The notes below the pieces were generated by a model that saw only the letters and a program-made list of their open reading frames with translations, was not told the origin of the DNA and did no database searches. A program made the translations under genes and the position numbers. This document shows positions 1-8,650 of a stretch of 60,000 nt of DNA, one piece after another (positions within the stretch are counted from its first letter, which is position 1; each line of letters opens with the position of its first letter). The stretch comes from Nematostella vectensis (taxonomy: Eukaryota; Cnidaria; Anthozoa; Actiniaria; Edwardsiidae): NCBI RefSeq assembly GCF_932526225.1, contig NC_064046.1, positions 13,413,708 through 13,473,707 on the forward strand, read 5' to 3'.

Positions 1-200
1 AGAAGGAGTAAATGACGCTGTTTTCTCGTCGAATTTGAACAATACTGCGTTTCAAAAGTGTCAAATTTCTCTGATTTTTTAGCATCACTTTAGACCAGTT
101 CCCTTGCCATTCTTCGATGGTTTCAGGATGGGCAATGTATTGAAACACCCCTCTGTAACAGACCTGTAAGAAGCTCACAAGGTTGGCAAGTTATTTCCGT
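1..200. repeat. Direct repeat flanking GPCR 1, copy 1
   Basis: This stretch holds the 3' flank and the last codons of the first receptor gene. It recurs, diverged but clearly alignable, at about 1406-1610: both copies contain GACGCTGTTTTCTCGTC, GACCAGTTCCCTTGCCATTC and CAGGATGGGCAATGTATT. The receptor gene therefore sits between two direct repeats about 1.4 kb apart, as expected if a receptor plus its 3' flank was duplicated in tandem. Confidence 0.85.
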
Positions 201-1317
201 CGTCTGACCCAACACGTCTGCGGCAGAACTGCGCAAAGATCTTCGCGAAAGAGCGGCGAAAATCTTTATTGAATAGAGCGTATATAATCGGGTTGAGCGT
301 GGAGTTTAACACCGGCAGAGCGGAGACGAACGTCTGATTGATGCCTTTTGCCTGCTCGGGACTAATGGTATCCCTTGACAACAGTATCGGGTCCCATAAG
401 CTGACAAGAACAAGCACGAAATATGGGAACCAGCAAACAACGAAGCAACCCACGACTATCGCCAGGACCTTGGCCGCCTTTACTTCTTTTAAGAAGTTGA
501 TATACCCCCGTCTTCCACCATCCGTAGTCGCTTGTCTGTCCGTCTGGAGTGCTGCGACGGCGCGTGCTTGGGTGAGGGCGACGGTAAACACGTGCCCGTA
601 CATGACGAACACGATAAATAACGGCAAGAAGAACAAAACCACTGATAAGACAGTGTAGTAAATAGGGTCAAAGTTTGCGCACGAGATGAAGATATTAAAG
701 TGCGGCTTGCCGTAGTCCGTCCAGTTGATAAAACTCAGTACGGCCATCACAAACGATAGGCCCCAAACAGAAGCAATTAATCCGAATCCTGATATCGGTG
801 TCATCAGGACATGATAGCGAAACGGCAGAACAATTGCTATGAAACGATCAATGGAGATAATGGCTAGGTTCCATATTGAAGCACCCGCACACATGATATC
901 CACCACGATCCAAGCCACGCAAGCCTCGAGGCTTAAACACCAGGCAGTGTTATGCGTGGTCTGGTGGATGCGAAACGGTAGAGATAGCATCGCTACCAGC
1001 AAATCACTGACCGCCAAAGATACCACAAAGTAGTTGGTTATCGTTCGCATTCGACGGAACATCACGACGGCCAAGACTACCATAAAATTCCCGTATAAAG
1101 TCACTAACAGGATAATAATCTCGAAGGCCACATGACCGTAGTTTTCAGGCAGAGTATCCATTGAACATTGTATGTGCTTAGGCGGTGGGGGCCTTGGCAT
1201 CGGAGGTCCTGTGGAGTTGGGCATCTTCAAACCCTTAGAGTTTAGTAAGATTTTGCTCCAATTTGAGTCTAAACGCTTTCTTTGGGTGTTGGACCCTGCG
1301 CCCTCTCCGTGCGACAC
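175..1317 (-). CDS. Class A (rhodopsin-like) GPCR, amine-receptor-like, intronless, copy 1
   Basis: A 380-residue seven-transmembrane receptor in one exon. Visible landmarks are YGNF in TM1, LAVSDLL in TM2, a TM3 segment VDIMCAGASIWNLAIISIDR with Asp 18 residues before the Arg of DRF (the 3.32 position of aminergic receptors), CWFPYF in TM6 and NPIIY in TM7. DRF replaces DRY. The TM7 Lys of opsins is absent, as are the Trp7.40 and Tyr7.43 of typical amine receptors, so the ligand is unknown. The tail is short (about 25 residues after helix 8) compared with the neighbour at 6607. The start is uncertain: Met32 (codon 1222-1224) begins MPNSTGPPMP, which aligns with the paralogue's N-terminus and has an N-glycosylation site, so the first 31 codons may be leader. 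It is expected in the plasma membrane, coupling to G proteins. An opsin or peptide receptor is less likely. Confidence 0.92.
   Translation of the reverse strand: MSHGEGAGSNTQRKRLDSNWSKILLNSKGLKMPNSTGPPMPRPPPPKHIQCSMDTLPENYGHVAFEIIILLVTLYGNFMVVLAVVMFRRMRTITNYFVVSLAVSDLLVAMLSLPFRIHQTTHNTAWCLSLEACVAWIVVDIMCAGASIWNLAIISIDRFIAIVLPFRYHVLMTPISGFGLIASVWGLSFVMAVLSFINWTDYGKPHFNIFISCANFDPIYYTVLSVVLFFLPLFIVFVMYGHVFTVALTQARAVAALQTDRQATTDGGRRGYINFLKEVKAAKVLAIVVGCFVVCWFPYFVLVLVSLWDPILLSRDTISPEQAKGINQTFVSALPVLNSTLNPIIYALFNKDFRRSFAKIFAQFCRRRVGSDDGNNLPTL
893..1053 (-). other. Gene-conversion tract shared with GPCR 2 (copy in GPCR 1)
   Basis: These 161 bases match 7796-7956 with four differences by eye, while codons on both sides differ freely at third positions. 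The tract covers the loop 1 to TM3 region and TM2 (words RIHQTTHNTAWCL and NYFVVSLAVSDLLVA). Confidence 0.8.
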
Positions 1318-1405
1318 TTCAAATGTGACTCAAATGATCGTTGTGCTTTTTTATGATACTGCAAAGGCGGTGGCCAAGAAGTGACGTCAGTCAGACAAGT
1401 CTTTG

Positions 1406-1610
1406 GAAAAGGAGTTACTGACGCTGTTTTCTCGTCTTGTTTGAACAATACTGCGTTTCGAAAATGTCAAATTTTCTCTGAATTTTTTAGCATCTCCACT
1501 TTAGACCAGTTCCCTTGCCATTCTTCGCTGGTTTCAGGATGGGCAATGTATTTAAACACCCCTCTGTAGCAGACCAGTATAAAGCTCTGATGGTTGGCGA
1601 GTTATTTCCC
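1406..1610. repeat. Direct repeat flanking GPCR 1, copy 2, with scrap of a third receptor tail
   Basis: Second copy of the 1-200 sequence. Near 1585-1610 the minus strand reads a GNNSPT-like end matching the GNNLPTL C-terminus of the receptor at 175-1317. The copy therefore begins the 3' end of a further receptor. The rest of that receptor is missing: coding similarity stops by about 1615 and a MITE-like sequence follows from about 1700. This is most simply the stump of a tandem receptor copy. Confidence 0.7.
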
Positions 1611-1615
1611 CAGGT
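1585..1615 (-). pseudogene. GPCR C-terminal stump
   Basis: About ten codons of the 3' end of a receptor paralogue remain, in line with the stop-proximal codons of the intact gene at 175. No transmembrane segment survives. The call depends wholly on the flank match described for the surrounding direct repeat. Confidence 0.45.
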
Positions 1616-1707
1616 CGAGGTGATTTCAGTGCTTTTTTGTCACAAAAAACAATGAAGCATTAACAGACCACACTCTAACTCAGCAACTCACCATACCTGT
1701 TGCTTTA

Positions 1708-2010
1708 CACCTATTTTGAAATGTGCGACCATCGAATGGCAAATTATCAAATGGCAGTTTTACGATGGTAAGGTGTTAGGGGGTGCAAAGTCAAATGGTA
1801 ATTTGCTAAATGGCAGTTCTGCTATCGAAAATACCATGGGACTCGTCATATTTCTACTGAATGCAGGGAACTGTGAAAATTCATGCGATCCGCAGTTTGC
1901 TACCTTTATTCTTAGGGATGATTGTACCTTGAAGCAGAAGTGCCATTTGCCATGCGTCATCTGTTTGACAACGATTTTTGAAGTAGTAGTAGGTGTTAAA
2001 CAGGGACCTC
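1708..2010. mobile_element. MITE-like element, family A, diverged copy
   Basis: Begins ACACCTATTTTGAAATGTGC and carries repeated AAATGGCAGTT words and CCATTTGCCAT near its far end. These are the same words in the same order as the elements at 10336-10573 and 53051-53354. It is more diverged than those two, so its ends are approximate. No transposase is encoded. Confidence 0.55.
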
Positions 2011-3281
2011 TGGTATAAAAGTACCTGGTCCGTGTCTTCATTCTCGTAGACCCCGTCAAGTGCAGAGCTATATCAAAAAGCAGAGCCGTAGATAAACTTG
2101 ATCATTTCTAAGCTGAAAATAATGTTCTGTATACACAAGGCAATAACGGCGAGCTTCTTGGGAGTGGTTTTCTACGACACCAAAGCCAAAAAATTGTGAT
2201 TGTGATTGAAAATAAAATTTAAAAACATCGCGCGCGAAAATAACGAAACCTGATATTTTTTTTGCTTCAAAACCCCTCCATTTTTATCTGTCCAGTCACC
2301 ATAGAAGATTGAAAATGTAGTTGTCCTTGCATTATTGTTGTTAAAGGTATTATTTTTTACTTGACCATATCTCTTTTGCTTCTTTTTATGGAGCTCTGCA
2401 CTTACCGTGGTCTAGCGGGAATGGCGGCTATAAGACCAGGTGCGCGCCTGTTATACCGTGAGTCCTTGTTTAAGTCTTGTTATTTTTATACCCACCTCTG
2501 GTAACATGGCCTATCTTCAAGCACGGACTTTGCCTTGCTTTAAATGTGGCCTTGGCTACCCTGCTATTTCACGTAAAAGAATCAGGCTTATGCCATTAGA
2601 GAATGCCATAGAAACAGGTCATGAAGATGCAAAACATAGCTTACAGGTGGCTAATTGTACATCAAAATTGCACAATGAATAGTTTATCAACTTTTTCCCA
2701 CATGCCTTGAGCAGATATTAGCCTTCTGGCTAGACATCCTGCTCTCAAACTCATTTGAAAAGAAAAATAAGCTAGGGGCTCATCGCTTATGATATAACCC
2801 CATTGACGCTATGCTCGTTCGTAAGGGATCATGTTCTCAAATGAGGGGAGTTTAAAAACTCACCTGAAAAAAAAAAAAAAAAGAGTCACGCCAAGTAAAC
2901 GAATGATTCCCTTAGGTTTAATTAAAAGCAGTATGTTAACGATATATTGGTTATAAATAAATAAATTGGTAAAATAAATAGATTGGTTGAATATTGGTTT
3001 ATTAAGTTAAACAAATTCCTTTCTAATATAGTGTGTTCTTGCGAAAAGGGGTTGGGGGGTAGTACATCATTTGATAGGCAAACATGATAAATGATTGTTA
3101 GTCGAAGCAATTTCATAATCGGATCTATAATTTCATCTCAGTCTTTGTTTTGTTGATACAAAAGCGACATCAAGAACGGCTGCCCAGAGGCCGTCTATTT
3201 TAAGGTTAAGGTCGAATAAACTGGTTGCATTTTAAGGAAAAAACTAGCTTCTTTTGGATTCAAATCACTAATTTACCAGTA
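2011..3281. other. Intergenic, no gene seen
   Basis: AT-rich sequence with a short TGATTGTGATTG tail-like run near 2200 and an A run near 2865-2882. Reading frames are short and have no recognisable domain. Confidence 0.6.
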
Positions 3282-3283
3282 TA

Positions 3284-4264
3284 CAGGGTGGATCAAAAGT
3301 TCGTACACTTTTCTAATTGAGTAAAAAACAAGTCTTTCAAAACAGCAGCATGACAAGTGTTGCATATGATGAAAAAACTTTATTGTAATCTGTGAATACG
3401 AAAAATCATTAGCCAGAGTGGCCGACTTTGTTCTTTATTACAATTTTTATGCGCTTGGGTATGAAGTGAAAAAGTCCCTGTAATGCATCTACTGATACAT
3501 TTTGCCAAGAGCGGAGGTACGACTTTAGTTATTTTATCTTCGTCGGCGATGGATCATTGTAACTTGGCTTGTCCTTCATGGTTAGGTTAATTTGGCTGGT
3601 CATTCACCCCTTTCTTTGGAATTTGGCAAGTTTTGTTGGCAACATTTGATAAGTAACTTTAGCTTTGTGAACAGGAGTTCACAATGAATGCATGAATGTT
3701 ATGTTACGATTCGGGCTGAACACCTTTTACCTTTGTTTTAGTAGCTGAACTTGGGCATTGGAATTCCTCGGATCTCCTCGCTTGTATATTGCTTTGATAA
3801 TTGTATTTTGGACGACTTTTGTGAGAATTGCTGGGCTCCCCAACCTGCCTTTGTCAACAACATCGTTCGCACCGCCAATTCTTTGCGCAGTGCTCCTACC
3901 TTTGGATAATTTTACTATTTACGTGCTATTTTCTAAACGAACTGATGACCTGATGACCTGAACGAACTGATGGCCTGATGACCTCAAAATTGCTGACTGC
4001 AGAATATGTCACTTTTCGTCCATTTTACGTTTTATGACTCTCCTGATGCTCGTGAAACCTCAGCAAATAGAAGTCTCTTTTCACATCAAAAACAAAAATG
4101 GCGCGGAATGTGCATTTCGGACTTCGCATGCGCGCAACATTTGACGGAAAATAGTTAAATTCTTCAGGGTCATAGAAAGAACATCTTTAGGGAATATTAT
4201 AAACAAAAGTTTTAAAGTATAATAAACGCATTTTAAAAAGTGCATGAACTTTTGATCCACCCTG
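3284..4264 (-). mobile_element. Degenerate Tc1/mariner DNA transposon
   Basis: A 981-bp element bounded by inverted repeats CAGGGTGGATCAAAAGTTC and GAACTTTTGATCCACCCTG, with TA on both sides (3282-3283 and 4265-4266), the target duplication of Tc1/mariner elements. On the minus strand it carries transposase remains (separate entry). At under 1 kb it is shorter than an intact element, and the D,D34D/E catalytic stretch cannot be found, so it cannot move by itself. A small tandem duplication of CTGATGACCTG words lies near 3940-3985. Confidence 0.88.
3415..3900 (-). pseudogene. Transposase remnant (Tc1/mariner), broken
   Basis: Reading the minus strand from about 3512 to 3415 gives SWQNVSVDALQGLFHFIPKR followed by a VI-K-K-GH-S ending. 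This has the pattern of the C-terminal end of Tc1-type transposases (W-NVS, then MPRR, then K-G-HT). Around 3760-3900 another open stretch (QRIGGANDVVDKGRLGSP) resembles the linker after the N-terminal DNA-binding domain, but with weak support. The two pieces are not in one open frame and the part between is missing or unrecognisable. Confidence 0.6.
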
Positions 4265-4266
4265 TA

Positions 4267-5944
4267 ATATCTGCGGCTAGATTTACCAGATTACTGTCAT
4301 TGTGCGCCATTTTAAACTGGTTGAACAGGCATAGAACCGAGCTATCTTAATGGCAAATGCAACAAGTTATTGAAAAAAACAACGTTTATTCACCTCAAAC
4401 AAGACATTACCCAAAAACTTAAACTGCTTTAAGAAATAGCGTGCATCGCATTTCGACGCGATTTAGAGATTCATTTACCGAATTCGTGTTCTCGGTTCAG
4501 CTTTGTTGTTGTGATGGAGGGATCCTCTGCCACAAATATCCTACTGCCCTTCACTGGATGTGTGACTAACTTTTACCCATAACACTCTGGGCGCCCGAGG
4601 CTATCGCCGGTATGCACGTTTTCGGCGAAAACCTGTGACTTAAAGTTAACCCACGTCTCCTATCAAATTCACTAACTGAATATATTGTGGCTTTAATATA
4701 ACTTTAATTAAAGTCTCACATGTGTTAATTGCCTTGGGTTGATTACACTTTAGTATATTTTTCATATTGGGTCAAGGCGATTAGCTTCTCCGAATCCTAT
4801 TTCTTGTCATCTATCTGTTTATAAGCTCTGCATTAACCAAAAACGCCACATCAGGCGGAATGAGTTAATATAATATCAGACTTGATCAAATGGCGGTAGA
4901 ATTGGACTTGAACGCCGACTTTAACTTTCCCGATTATCGCATTTTATGTTGCTAAAATACACCAATAAGTGATTTAACCAAAATAAAAACGAGGAATAAA
5001 TGACCACTTAGTTATAATTCACTCTCTCGGTCGCCCTCTATATAGCGAACATTTTCCTATGTCCAGTCTGACTATAACTAGATCCCCATTTTGATGACAC
5101 CTTCATATTGCGGGCACATTTTTTTTGATTCCGTCGTTTACCCGGCTAGCAGAGCTTTTCTTTTTCTGTGTTTTTAGGACTTTTTTTTACCATTTCGCGT
5201 CTCTGGGTTTTTGGGTTGTTCCGCGAGTAGCCAAAACCGCGAATAAAAGTACAACCGGGACACCCTAGGGAAAAAAGCCTCTGTTAGCAAGCTATCTGTC
5301 ATATAGAGGCTCCGCTGTATCTAAAGACTATTTTTAACCATCTTTCACTACCAAATAGAGTCGAAAGAGAAAGTTTAGGATTAAAGTTAAAAGTGCTTAT
5401 TATAAAGAGGCAACAGGAGACACATACGAAGGCAAGGAAGTTATTGATCTTTGTATATAATTTTTGTGTTTTTACCTGCGTGGCCAATATGCTTAAAACT
5501 GGTCATTCTATGGTCACATAGGGTAACATTTAAAAAAAAGAAATTAACACCGGATTAACGTTTTGTGAAATTATTTTCGTGACACGTTTGGAGAATAAGC
5601 CCTTCGTCGCAGGAAGAAATAAGTTTCTTTATCACCGACAAAAGGCTCGAAATGTTCGAAACGTCAGCAAGATAACTGTTCTTCCTTAAGAGGCATATAA
5701 CAGAAAACACTAACTATGATCTAGTTCCACGATTTCACGTTGCCAAACGCCTAGTACTGCCTGCCAGTAACTTCTCTAAATTTATCAGCCATATACAGCT
5801 AACTACACAAGCGTGCCTGTCGTAGGCTAGAAAATAAACATTTCGTGTCATCCATTCGAGCTCGTAAACAAATCAAGCAACACTAAGACGTCTTCTAATG
5901 CTATCACAAACACAAGAAACCGTTCAGGACGACACACATTTAGA
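4267..5944. other. Intergenic, no gene seen
   Basis: AT-rich sequence with no recognisable coding region, RNA gene or long repeat. The largest open frames are about 60 codons and without motif. Confidence 0.55.
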
Positions 5945-6336
5945 CCCTGTACCCATGTATCCGTTTTCGTTTGAAAACGCAACCTTTTTGTTACGGATAA
6001 GGGTACCGTCCACACTTAAACGCGAAAACGATGACCGAAAACGGAACGATTTGAAAACGATCTCCATGGTGGAACAATTTGACAATACCCTTTTGGTGCC
6101 GTGTGGACCGACGAAAACGGAACCTTTCGAAAACGATGGCGTGATAACTCAGGTCCAGTCCACTTGGCGCGCGAGTACGCATGCGCTGTAAAACTTGTTC
6201 TCGTTTTCGAATCGTTTCTGCGTTTTCTGGGGACGGGTCGTATCAAAATGAAAATGCTTCGTTTAGACGCGGATCTTTTTAAAAACGGAACAAAAAGGTT
6301 GCGTTTTCAAACGAAAACGGATACGTGGGGACGGGG
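5945..6336. mobile_element. Foldback MITE, family C (CCGTTTTCG ends)
   Basis: The left end reads CATGTATCCGTTTTCGTTTG followed by AAAACGCAACC. The right end reads GGTTGCGTTTTCAAACGAAA then ACGGATACGTGGGGACGGGG. These are long inverted arms around a roughly 300-bp core rich in GAAAACG and CGTTTTC words. The same core, including GGCGTGATAACTCAGGTCCA, recurs at about 45510-45920. It has no coding capacity and is a non-autonomous DNA element. Confidence 0.8.
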
Positions 6337-6606
6337 TGTGACAATTCAGTCAGTAGTCTCCTCTACGAGCCCTGATGTGACACAGAGATAAGCTCGGCGC
6401 GAGCTACTGTGCCTGACAAGACAAACCTTTAAAAAATGTCGCCTGAAGCTTTTTTTAGCCACACCAAGTTAGTGAAGCTCACGTCAATCAAATAGTTTCT
6501 CGCATTCTTATTGGCTTATCTCAGAGAGATACCAAGGAAGGTTTCGCTGGCGTTTTAAACTAAAAAAATGTCGCATTAAAGTTAAATGAACACCCAACCC
6601 TCGACA
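6337..6606. other. 3' flank of GPCR 2
   Basis: No gene and no obvious AATAAA on the minus strand close to the receptor stop. The 3' UTR probably lies here. Confidence 0.4.
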
Positions 6607-8139
6607 TCATACTGAATTTTCCGACTGATTACTTGCTCTTGCTGGTGTCCCACTTTCGTTTCTATTAGTCAGGTCTGCACTACCCATTCCGATCCGTCCG
6701 TTTTCCGTTCCATGGTCCTCGGATTTCCTTATAGGTGGCAGCGCCTCTGGTTTAATTCCTTTAGATATTACTGTATTGCTTTCTATACTTTCACGTTTGA
6801 GTGGCGGCAGCTTGACAGTGTTATGGTTATCCTCATCGGGAACGTGAGGGAGAGAGCCGGTCGACGCGCTCTCTGGCTTGTCTTGCTCTGTGTCTTTCCG
6901 CGGTCCTACACCATTACTCACATTATCCGAGTGTAGGGAGTTTTCTTTATCAGTGTCGTTGTAAACGTCGCTGATATCACGCATTGGTATCGTTGGCGGA
7001 GTGGAACAATCGGAATCGGCGCGGAAGCGGACTTTAGCGCTTAGGTGATTTTGTGATGCATTGTGGATAGTTCCGGCGGTTGAGTTCATTGTCATAGATG
7101 CGTCGTCCATCCCGATGGCACCCAGGCGCCGACTGTAAAGACGCGCGAAAATTTTACCGAAAGCGCGACGAAAATCCCTGTTGAACAGCGCATAAATGAT
7201 CGGGTTCAGCGTGGAATTCAACACGGGTAAAACGTAAACAAACGTCAACGTGATTCCCCTGGCTGTATCTTTGCTGATTGTTTCTTTGGATAACGCATGC
7301 GGCTCCCACAAACTGACAAGTGTGAGGACAAAAAATGGAAACCAACAGACTACGAAGCACCCCACCACAATGGCGAGAATCTTGGCCGCCTTGACTTCTT
7401 TGACTAAGTTGATGGAGCTTCGTCGTCCGCGACGCTTGCTGTCGGTCTGAAGAGCAGCGACCGCTCTCGCCTGGTTCATCGCAACCACAAACACTTGACC
7501 ATACATGAGAAGGACGATAAAGAGCGGTAGGAAGAATCCGACCACTGACACCACCGTATAGTAGACAGGATCGAACTTTCTGCACTGAACCTCGATATGG
7601 AAATGTGGACTTCCGAGCTCGGTCCAGTTAATAAGACTTAGCATCCCCATGCCCATGGACAGGATCCAAACCGCACCGATGAGACAGACTCCAGTCATAG
7701 GAGTCATCAACGCGTGATAGCGAAATGGCATAACAATCGCGATGAAGCGATCGACCGAGATCATCGCTAGGTTCCATATAGAAGCGCCACAACAAATGAT
7801 ATCCACCACGATCCAAGCCACGCAAGCCTCCAGGCCCAAACACCAGGCAGTGTTATGCGTGGTCTGGTGGATGCGAAACGGTAGAGATAGCGTCGCTACC
7901 AGCAAATCACTGACCGCCAAAGATACCACAAAGTAGTTGGTTATCGTTCGCATTCGGTGGAACAGAACCACTGCTAGCACTACCATGAAGTTTCCGTAGA
8001 ATGTAACTAGGAGTATAAAGATCTGGAAAGCCGTGTGACCGTAGAATTCTGGTAACGTCTTGTTTGAACATTGGAATTCTTTTGGAGGGAACGGGGGTTC
8101 CATCGGCTGTCCGGCGCTGGAGTTCGACACATTAGACAT
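6607..8139 (-). CDS. Class A (rhodopsin-like) GPCR, amine-receptor-like, intronless, copy 2
   Basis: A complete 510-residue receptor in one exon. Landmarks are Asn50 in TM1, Asp78 in TM2, Cys106 at the top of TM3 paired with Cys186 in loop 2, Asp113 (3.32 position), Asp130-Arg131-Phe132, Pro205 in TM5, CWFPFF with Pro268 in TM6, and NPIIY at 312-316. Asp3.32 suggests a protonated-amine ligand, but Trp7.40 and Tyr7.43 are not present and TM5 has only one serine (Ser198) at the catechol-binding positions, so the ligand is open. Asn4 and Asn7 are possible glycosylation sites. The long Ser/Thr-rich tail from about 345 to 510 has two related words, KLPPLKRES and ALPPIRKSE, and is absent from the copy at 175. 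The start MSNVSNSSAG is the first Met in frame. It probably signals from the plasma membrane. Confidence 0.94.
   Translation of the reverse strand: MSNVSNSSAGQPMEPPFPPKEFQCSNKTLPEFYGHTAFQIFILLVTFYGNFMVVLAVVLFHRMRTITNYFVVSLAVSDLLVATLSLPFRIHQTTHNTAWCLGLEACVAWIVVDIICCGASIWNLAMISVDRFIAIVMPFRYHALMTPMTGVCLIGAVWILSMGMGMLSLINWTELGSPHFHIEVQCRKFDPVYYTVVSVVGFFLPLFIVLLMYGQVFVVAMNQARAVAALQTDSKRRGRRSSINLVKEVKAAKILAIVVGCFVVCWFPFFVLTLVSLWEPHALSKETISKDTARGITLTFVYVLPVLNSTLNPIIYALFNRDFRRAFGKIFARLYSRRLGAIGMDDASMTMNSTAGTIHNASQNHLSAKVRFRADSDCSTPPTIPMRDISDVYNDTDKENSLHSDNVSNGVGPRKDTEQDKPESASTGSLPHVPDEDNHNTVKLPPLKRESIESNTVISKGIKPEALPPIRKSEDHGTENGRIGMGSADLTNRNESGTPARASNQSENSV
7796..7956 (-). other. Gene-conversion tract shared with GPCR 1 (copy in GPCR 2)
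   Basis: Partner of 893-1053, equal in length with no gaps. The edges are abrupt: just outside, the two genes read TTCGACGGAACATCACG versus TTCGGTGGAACAGAACC. Confidence 0.8.
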
Positions 8140-8340
8140 TTCAGCGATAAAATAAGCTAGTTGAGACTAGTACTGTGTGTGTTGTTGGTAAGGAGTGTCT
8201 GGTTTTCTCTCTGCGCAATCTTACAAGGAAATCAGACAGGAAGTCATAATCCAAAATTTATCAAATTCCTTCTTATCCTATGCTTATCCTTGTACGACAC
8301 AAAAGTCTTGTTAATGGTCCTCTCTGCTAAAGGCTCACGA

Positions 8341-8650
8341 CTTTTGAAAGGCAAAAAAATAGATTGTAGCTTCAGTAGCACTAGTGGAATCCTAGAACAG
8401 GCTCTCGTCAGTTTGACACAAGTCTGCCACTGATGAAGTCGTTCCTCTGAGAATTATAAAAGGCAAACAAATAGACTATATCTTCAGTAGCACCAGTGAA
8501 ATCCTAGAACAGGCTCTCGTCAGTTTGACACTAGTCTGAATCTGATGAAGTCGTTCCTCTGTGAATTACAAAAGGCAAACAAATAGACTGTAGCTTCGGT
8601 AGCACCAGTGCAATCCTAGAACAGGCCCCCGCCAGTTTGACACTGATGTC
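8341..8650. repeat. 112-bp tandem repeat, about 2.7 copies
   Basis: The units start near 8349, 8461 and 8573. All contain AATCCTAGAACAGGC, then GTCAGTTTGACAC or a variant; the first two also have CTGATGAAGTCGTTCCTCTG. The array lies about 200 bp upstream of the start of the receptor gene at 6607-8139, so it may fall in its promoter or 5' UTR. No factor-binding site is recognised with confidence. Confidence 0.85.

Noticed and set aside
175-8139. Opsin identity for the two receptors
   Set aside because: TM7 lacks the retinal-binding Lys, having Val at 7.43, and TM3 has the amine-type Asp.
8429-8460. Hammerhead ribozyme suggested by CTGATGAAG in the 112-bp repeat
   Set aside because: The required CGAAA partner and flanking stems are not found.
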